Assembly: GCA_052170555.1 (NCBI GenBank) | Contig: JBQNAI010000002.1 | Location: forward strand, 263,103 to 327,102 | Source: Scybalousia_A sp052170555 | GTDB lineage: Bacteria; Bacteroidota; Bacteroidia; Bacteroidales; P3 | DNA: 64,000 nt | Direction: 5' to 3' | Shown here: piece by piece, positions 61,001-64,000 of the stretch | How the letters are laid out: each line of letters begins with the position of its first letter | Position numbering within the stretch: the stretch's first letter is position 1 | Made by a program: the position numbers and the translations under genes | The notes under the pieces: model-generated | Told to the model about the DNA's origin: nothing | Seen by the model: only the letters and a program-made list of their open reading frames with translations | Databases searched by the model: none

Positions 61001-64000
61001 GGCTACAGTTGTCAATTGGCAGATGATATTGCTATTGTGGGAATTGCGATTGATCCTCCCTTTTATATTATACCTGAAGATACTTTAATAGCATACAAAG
61101 GTAAAATATTAGAAAAACATTTAACGGTAGATTATACAAAAGATGATGTGAAGTGTTCGCGAGAGATGGTATTTAAACTTATGATAATGCCTCCCGATAC
61201 TGTTATCAACGATACTTTATGTTTATCGCAGATAAATTCAGATTATGTATATAAAAAAGCAGGAGATATATTCGATGGTTTGAAGGTAGATAAAAGTGTT
61301 TACAACCATCTCACGCAAGGAGGTATAGTCAAAATACGAGAAACCAAAGATAATAATAATAAGATAACTTTTCCTGATGCTATAGCAAAAAGCAAATGTG
61401 ATGTAGGAGTAACGTTTAATTTCGTGATAATCCCTAAGGATACGACTTTGAATATAGTGCTTTGTAGTGATCAAATTAAAACGAATTATGTATTTACTAA
61501 AACGGGTAGCGTATTTAATGGTTTGACAATACACCATTCAGTTTTTTCCAAATTATCAGCAGGTAAACTTACATTGGAAGCAAAACCAAGCGATCCCTCT
61601 TCTCCTATCAAATTTCCAGAAAGTTTGAAGTGTGATCCCACGGTAAAAATAAATATAATTGTTTTTCCTATAGACACTACCATTAAAGTTACATTGTGTG
61701 TGGATAAACTAAAAGACCCTAATTATGAGTATACTTACATTAACCCCAATAGTATATTTAATGGTTTAGTCGTTGATAAAGATTTTTTTGGAGATATCAA
61801 TGGAAGTGGGTATAAAACCATAACTGAGACTGCCGGTGCTACATCTTTAATAAAGTTCCCTCCTATTTTTGAAAACTCTAATAAGTGTAATCCAAAGGTT
61901 ACTTTCCAATGCACGGTTTTACCTGAGAATGTTTCTGTAGATTATGTGTTTTGTGAAAAAGATGAGAAAAAAGTTGAATACAAAGGTATTCCAGATAACC
62001 CGAAAGTAGAAATATTTAAAGATAGTGAATTAACGATAGGTGGGACTAAGAGTATTGAGAAATATTATGAGACAACAAGTAGTGATGGAGACAAATGTAC
62101 TGTTAGAGTAATATATAATGTAACTGTAATTAAACAAGATAGTACTATGAACTTGTCGTATTGCAAAGGAGATATTCCGTCTTCATTAAAATATACTAAC
62201 GGAGTCTATTCTGCTGTCTTACCTTTAACTAATTTACCTTTTGGTAAAATAACTACAATAGATGCTTCTGAAAAAATAAGGCAACAATTTCCTCAAGGTG
62301 AAAATAATTGTATTGGTAAAATAATTTATAACATATTTGTTGGACCTGATGATACGACATTAACTCAAACAATTTGTCCTGAAGATATTGTTAAATTTGA
62401 TTACAAAGATTTGTTTGACTCATCTGCCGATGTATCTTCTATTGTTAGCGAAGTAAAAAAATTAAAAGCAGGAGACTCTCTAAAAGGAGATAGATCTTAT
62501 CAGATTAAAGTTGGGGATAAGGATTGTATTAGAACCCTACATCTTGATGTTACGGTCCAGCAATCCATGTATGAATTATACAATCAAAATGATGCAAGTG
62601 GTTGGACAATAAATAATTCACAGAATAATAAGCAAGAGTTTCTCAGTCCCGAAACTAATGTTTTGAAAACCGTATATAAAAGTTATAACGCAAACAATAA
62701 GGTTGTTTCTGCATCAAGAATTATAGATATTACAGGAACAGATGTAGATAAAATAAATATTTCTTTCCTTGTAACAAATCCCACTACTAAGGAATCTGAC
62801 AATTACGCTAAAATATATTTATTACCTAAAAATGATGCATCCTCTTTAAATGATTTAGATGACTTCAATTCAATGCTTGCCTTAAAGAAGTACACTATAA
62901 TAGACGTCGTAAAAAATAAAGATGCTTTTGTTCAAACAGGAAATTCTCTTAAAGTTTCTTACATTATAGATGATTCAGCAACAATTACCGCATATAAAAA
63001 TGCTGGCGGCATGAAGTTGCTAATATTATATAACGGAAGTGGAGGCTCCTTTTCTTCCAAGACATTAAAAATAACAGACCTTATTATTCAGGCATCAGTA
63101 AAAAATAATTTTTCTGCTTTCCATAAATACGATACTATATGTTTTGGAGAGAAATATACTTTCGCTGGAAAAGAATATACTTCTTCTGGTGTTTATCCAG
63201 CAACTTTGACCTCTTCCTTAGGATGTGATAGTGTGATGACTTTGCATTTGTATGTTATTCCAAAAATAGAAGAACAAAAAATCACTTTATGCGAATCCAT
63301 GTATTTTGGTCAAGGAAAAGATTTCGTTATTTATAAATATACCGGAGAAGATATATACAAAGGTACAAGTATAACGAAAAATGCTTTGCAACATGCTCTG
63401 ATCAATGGAGAAGCATCCTTTGAAATAGATTTAAGTGCTAAAAACGTAAATAATAGGATTAATGGCGTTATTTATCCTGTAGTTACAGACAAACAATGTG
63501 ATAAATTAAAGATAACTATATATGTTACACCGAAGGATAATTTGACCTCTGCTTTAACATTGTGTGAAGCAGATTTGGACAAATCTACTGACGTGTATGT
63601 GTATGATGGTGCAAATATCTTAAAGGGTTTGAGTATAAAAGGGACTTACATTAGAGATTATGCAACAGACAATGGCAACAATACACGTACATTAGTTTTA
63701 AACCTTAAAAATCAAAATGGCAAGGATTTAGGAGTAACATACCCTCCTATTTATAACCCTACTAATGCTTGTAATGCTACACTCACTCTTAATATAAAAA
63801 TTGTAAAGAGTGTTATAGATACAATCAAGCTAACCTACTGTGAAGGCGCTTTACAGACCTCTAGTTATACAGATGTTTTAGGAGGCGTTCATAATGAGAC
63901 GTTTAGTGTTGGTGTAGGACATAGTGATACAATCGTAAAGCATTACACTGTTGGAGGGTGTTCTGTAAGTGTTCCTTATGTTGTAAGTAACGTAAAGAGT
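58001..64000 (+). CDS. Giant BspA-like modular surface protein (3' end outside window)
   Basis: The frame is open from ATG 58001 (or 58004) to the window end, at least 2000 codons. Signal peptide (MNKCRGAILSIVNMLFIVGL... to TIAQ). BspA-type leucine-rich repeats about res 35-300 (GQKAFAGCVGLTHIDLPVGL, LAFENCISLTEIDIP). A jelly-roll-like domain about 530-715 and another about 1524-1704 (each starting with SGW). Between and after them are many cysteine modules of 70-100 residues, e.g. CFGEKYTFAGKEYTSSGVYP followed by LGCDSVMTLHLYV. The protein is surely exported and probably a T9SS cargo adhesin; the sorting domain would lie beyond the window. Confidence 0.88.
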   Translation, partial: MMNKCRGAILSIVNMLFIVGLLMFASTETIAQATKFESNGVRYEIIDGTSALRVIAKNPKYVGNITVPPTVIHGGVTYNVEVIGQKAFAGCVGLTHIDLPVGLQKIEELAFENCISLTEIDIPDGISEMYYPFDGCSNITEIALPSGKIIGLGYMINLKTITIGEDVTVLGHGIDETHFEDNYSTSPKTTIFRTYDIGGPNTTTIYYNAKNAVQDACYEGKAMGPNGTIYHFFYHGHPFMRCGKLKNIFIGESVQTIGDEMFYIYPKYNAHLNKVVIGSHVTSIGYAAFQEYGIDTVISYASIPPTTQTKLEPGKSYFFVEDGHLQNKPHPKSCEYKRTTFSTKNNSTKLIIPCDSYGNYISDSAWRLGGIFKMIPQSTDTVYFERSICMGDAFSVNNDAAILAKLSADNLSIQAKMSVINKFSNLTEAGTYFSDRVGTNQSPCHNRVYVLVLKHSSTEKPVKHPIIAYICEGETYDRYPFDANNGGTKSTEGLYYYYSLNDEGNCYDTIYMLNLIVHSKYSGIKIDTVADDSFIGTSGWEFDNPPLDPKYAPDPGNNYWKINNGKLAIEAQKYGFGQYRTGAQRCLQDKFSWAYKKLNYSDTTKQLVIKLRLQVGGYDLNLSTPNDYVEIYLSDANKPDGTVPGLQWVADNGAKHTRLCKKYIGDTNWHDISVTIDDPLTKGKYIWIKWQNCKITFTEEWVKPSIVIDEVKVVGRAWLYDTIIVCDGQQVTVKQQDGITDSTVTLNKGDTVKWKEILRSALTGCDSVAFYMAIAQDEENMTPLKIVDSVCYDVSTYDVKELGKTIKTIIITDEQRTKLKNGDTVTIKDTYLTGECTRDIEVKLICYKPRRWHDVHGNTTMLVEFCEGETQTVGGRKITDEDKGKVFDILSDERSEETGCDSIIRVKVVVNSRPYEERSVVLCQGATYKVTNSFIKGKWENIVPITQSEFTFKTVGTTIRDVDFTYPSGTCPGRVHLIVTVLPTTTKLVEKTLCWEEINNGYSCQLADDIAIVGIAIDPPFYIIPEDTLIAYKGKILEKHLTVDYTKDDVKCSREMVFKLMIMPPDTVINDTLCLSQINSDYVYKKAGDIFDGLKVDKSVYNHLTQGGIVKIRETKDNNNKITFPDAIAKSKCDVGVTFNFVIIPKDTTLNIVLCSDQIKTNYVFTKTGSVFNGLTIHHSVFSKLSAGKLTLEAKPSDPSSPIKFPESLKCDPTVKINIIVFPIDTTIKVTLCVDKLKDPNYEYTYINPNSIFNGLVVDKDFFGDINGSGYKTITETAGATSLIKFPPIFENSNKCNPKVTFQCTVLPENVSVDYVFCEKDEKKVEYKGIPDNPKVEIFKDSELTIGGTKSIEKYYETTSSDGDKCTVRVIYNVTVIKQDSTMNLSYCKGDIPSSLKYTNGVYSAVLPLTNLPFGKITTIDASEKIRQQFPQGENNCIGKIIYNIFVGPDDTTLTQTICPEDIVKFDYKDLFDSSADVSSIVSEVKKLKAGDSLKGDRSYQIKVGDKDCIRTLHLDVTVQQSMYELYNQNDASGWTINNSQNNKQEFLSPETNVLKTVYKSYNANNKVVSASRIIDITGTDVDKINISFLVTNPTTKESDNYAKIYLLPKNDASSLNDLDDFNSMLALKKYTIIDVVKNKDAFVQTGNSLKVSYIIDDSATITAYKNAGGMKLLILYNGSGGSFSSKTLKITDLIIQASVKNNFSAFHKYDTICFGEKYTFAGKEYTSSGVYPATLTSSLGCDSVMTLHLYVIPKIEEQKITLCESMYFGQGKDFVIYKYTGEDIYKGTSITKNALQHALINGEASFEIDLSAKNVNNRINGVIYPVVTDKQCDKLKITIYVTPKDNLTSALTLCEADLDKSTDVYVYDGANILKGLSIKGTYIRDYATDNGNNTRTLVLNLKNQNGKDLGVTYPPIYNPTNACNATLTLNIKIVKSVIDTIKLTYCEGALQTSSYTDVLGGVHNETFSVGVGHSDTIVKHYTVGGCSVSVPYVVSNVKS

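Overview
This 64-kb window is AT-rich, densely coding bacterial DNA that reads as a chromosome segment of a member of the Bacteroidales (phylum Bacteroidota). Four things support this. Promoters have the Bacteroidota form TTTG-N18/21-TAnnTTTG and recur in front of genes on both strands. Shine-Dalgarno sequences are generally absent. The proteins have Bacteroidota-specific families and habits: a PorE-like OmpA protein, DUF4159, DUF6029 and Omp28-type proteins, a DUF5686-like barrel, a type IX secretion (T9SS) C-terminal sorting domain and a BspA-like giant surface protein. The combination of T9SS parts with WbpB and WbpE/PorR-type sugar genes resembles Porphyromonas and its relatives; the species is not recognised.

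Layout. 1-5.2 kb: the end of a UDP-glucose dehydrogenase gene, then sbcD-sbcC. 5.3-10.1 kb (minus strand): phoH, a PorE-like envelope protein and a two-domain peptide ABC ATPase. 10.2-12.9 kb: tRNA-Gln, an outer-membrane barrel, rsmE and a DUF4159 gene. 13.1-17.0 kb: a small mobile remnant with a phage holin, a spanin-like membrane protein, a compact three-gene cassette (ADP-ribosyltransferase-like protein, small protein, SecB-like chaperone) and a decayed tyrosine integrase, ending at a tRNA Arg-Pro-Ser cluster. 18-25.2 kb: hpt, wbpE-like, an M20 amidohydrolase, tRNA-Thr and tRNA-Lys, dnaG, a P-loop/dCMP-deaminase fusion and purE. 25.5-32.7 kb: a GNAT, a DUF5686-like barrel, a flippase, lipB, pyrF, wbpB-like and a FemAB-like acyltransferase. 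33-40 kb: guaB followed by two periplasmic prolyl isomerases, a MoxR ATPase and an OmpA-like protein. 40.3-43.8 kb: a BtuB-like receptor and a glycosyltransferase. 43.9-49 kb (minus): a T9SS cargo protein, Omp28-like lipoprotein, DUF6029 barrel, TlpA-like thioredoxin and polyprenyl synthase. 49-57.3 kb: adenine deaminase, universal stress protein, pyrD-pyrK, a lipoprotein, trigger factor and ychF. From 58.0 kb to the window end a single open frame of at least 2000 codons encodes a modular surface protein.

Two themes link the genes. The first is building and decorating the cell surface: T9SS-related PorE-like protein and cargo, sugar-nucleotide enzymes of the type needed for the A-LPS anchor, a flippase, glycosyltransferase, outer-membrane barrels and their chaperones. 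The second is nucleotide metabolism (purE, guaB, hpt, ade, pyrD/K, pyrF, dCMP deaminase).

The most interesting items are the toxin-antitoxin-chaperone-like cassette at 14.35-15.50 kb, whose order and parts match CmdTAC-type anti-phage systems, and an intergenic repeat family with a strict 21-bp period found at six separate places in the window.
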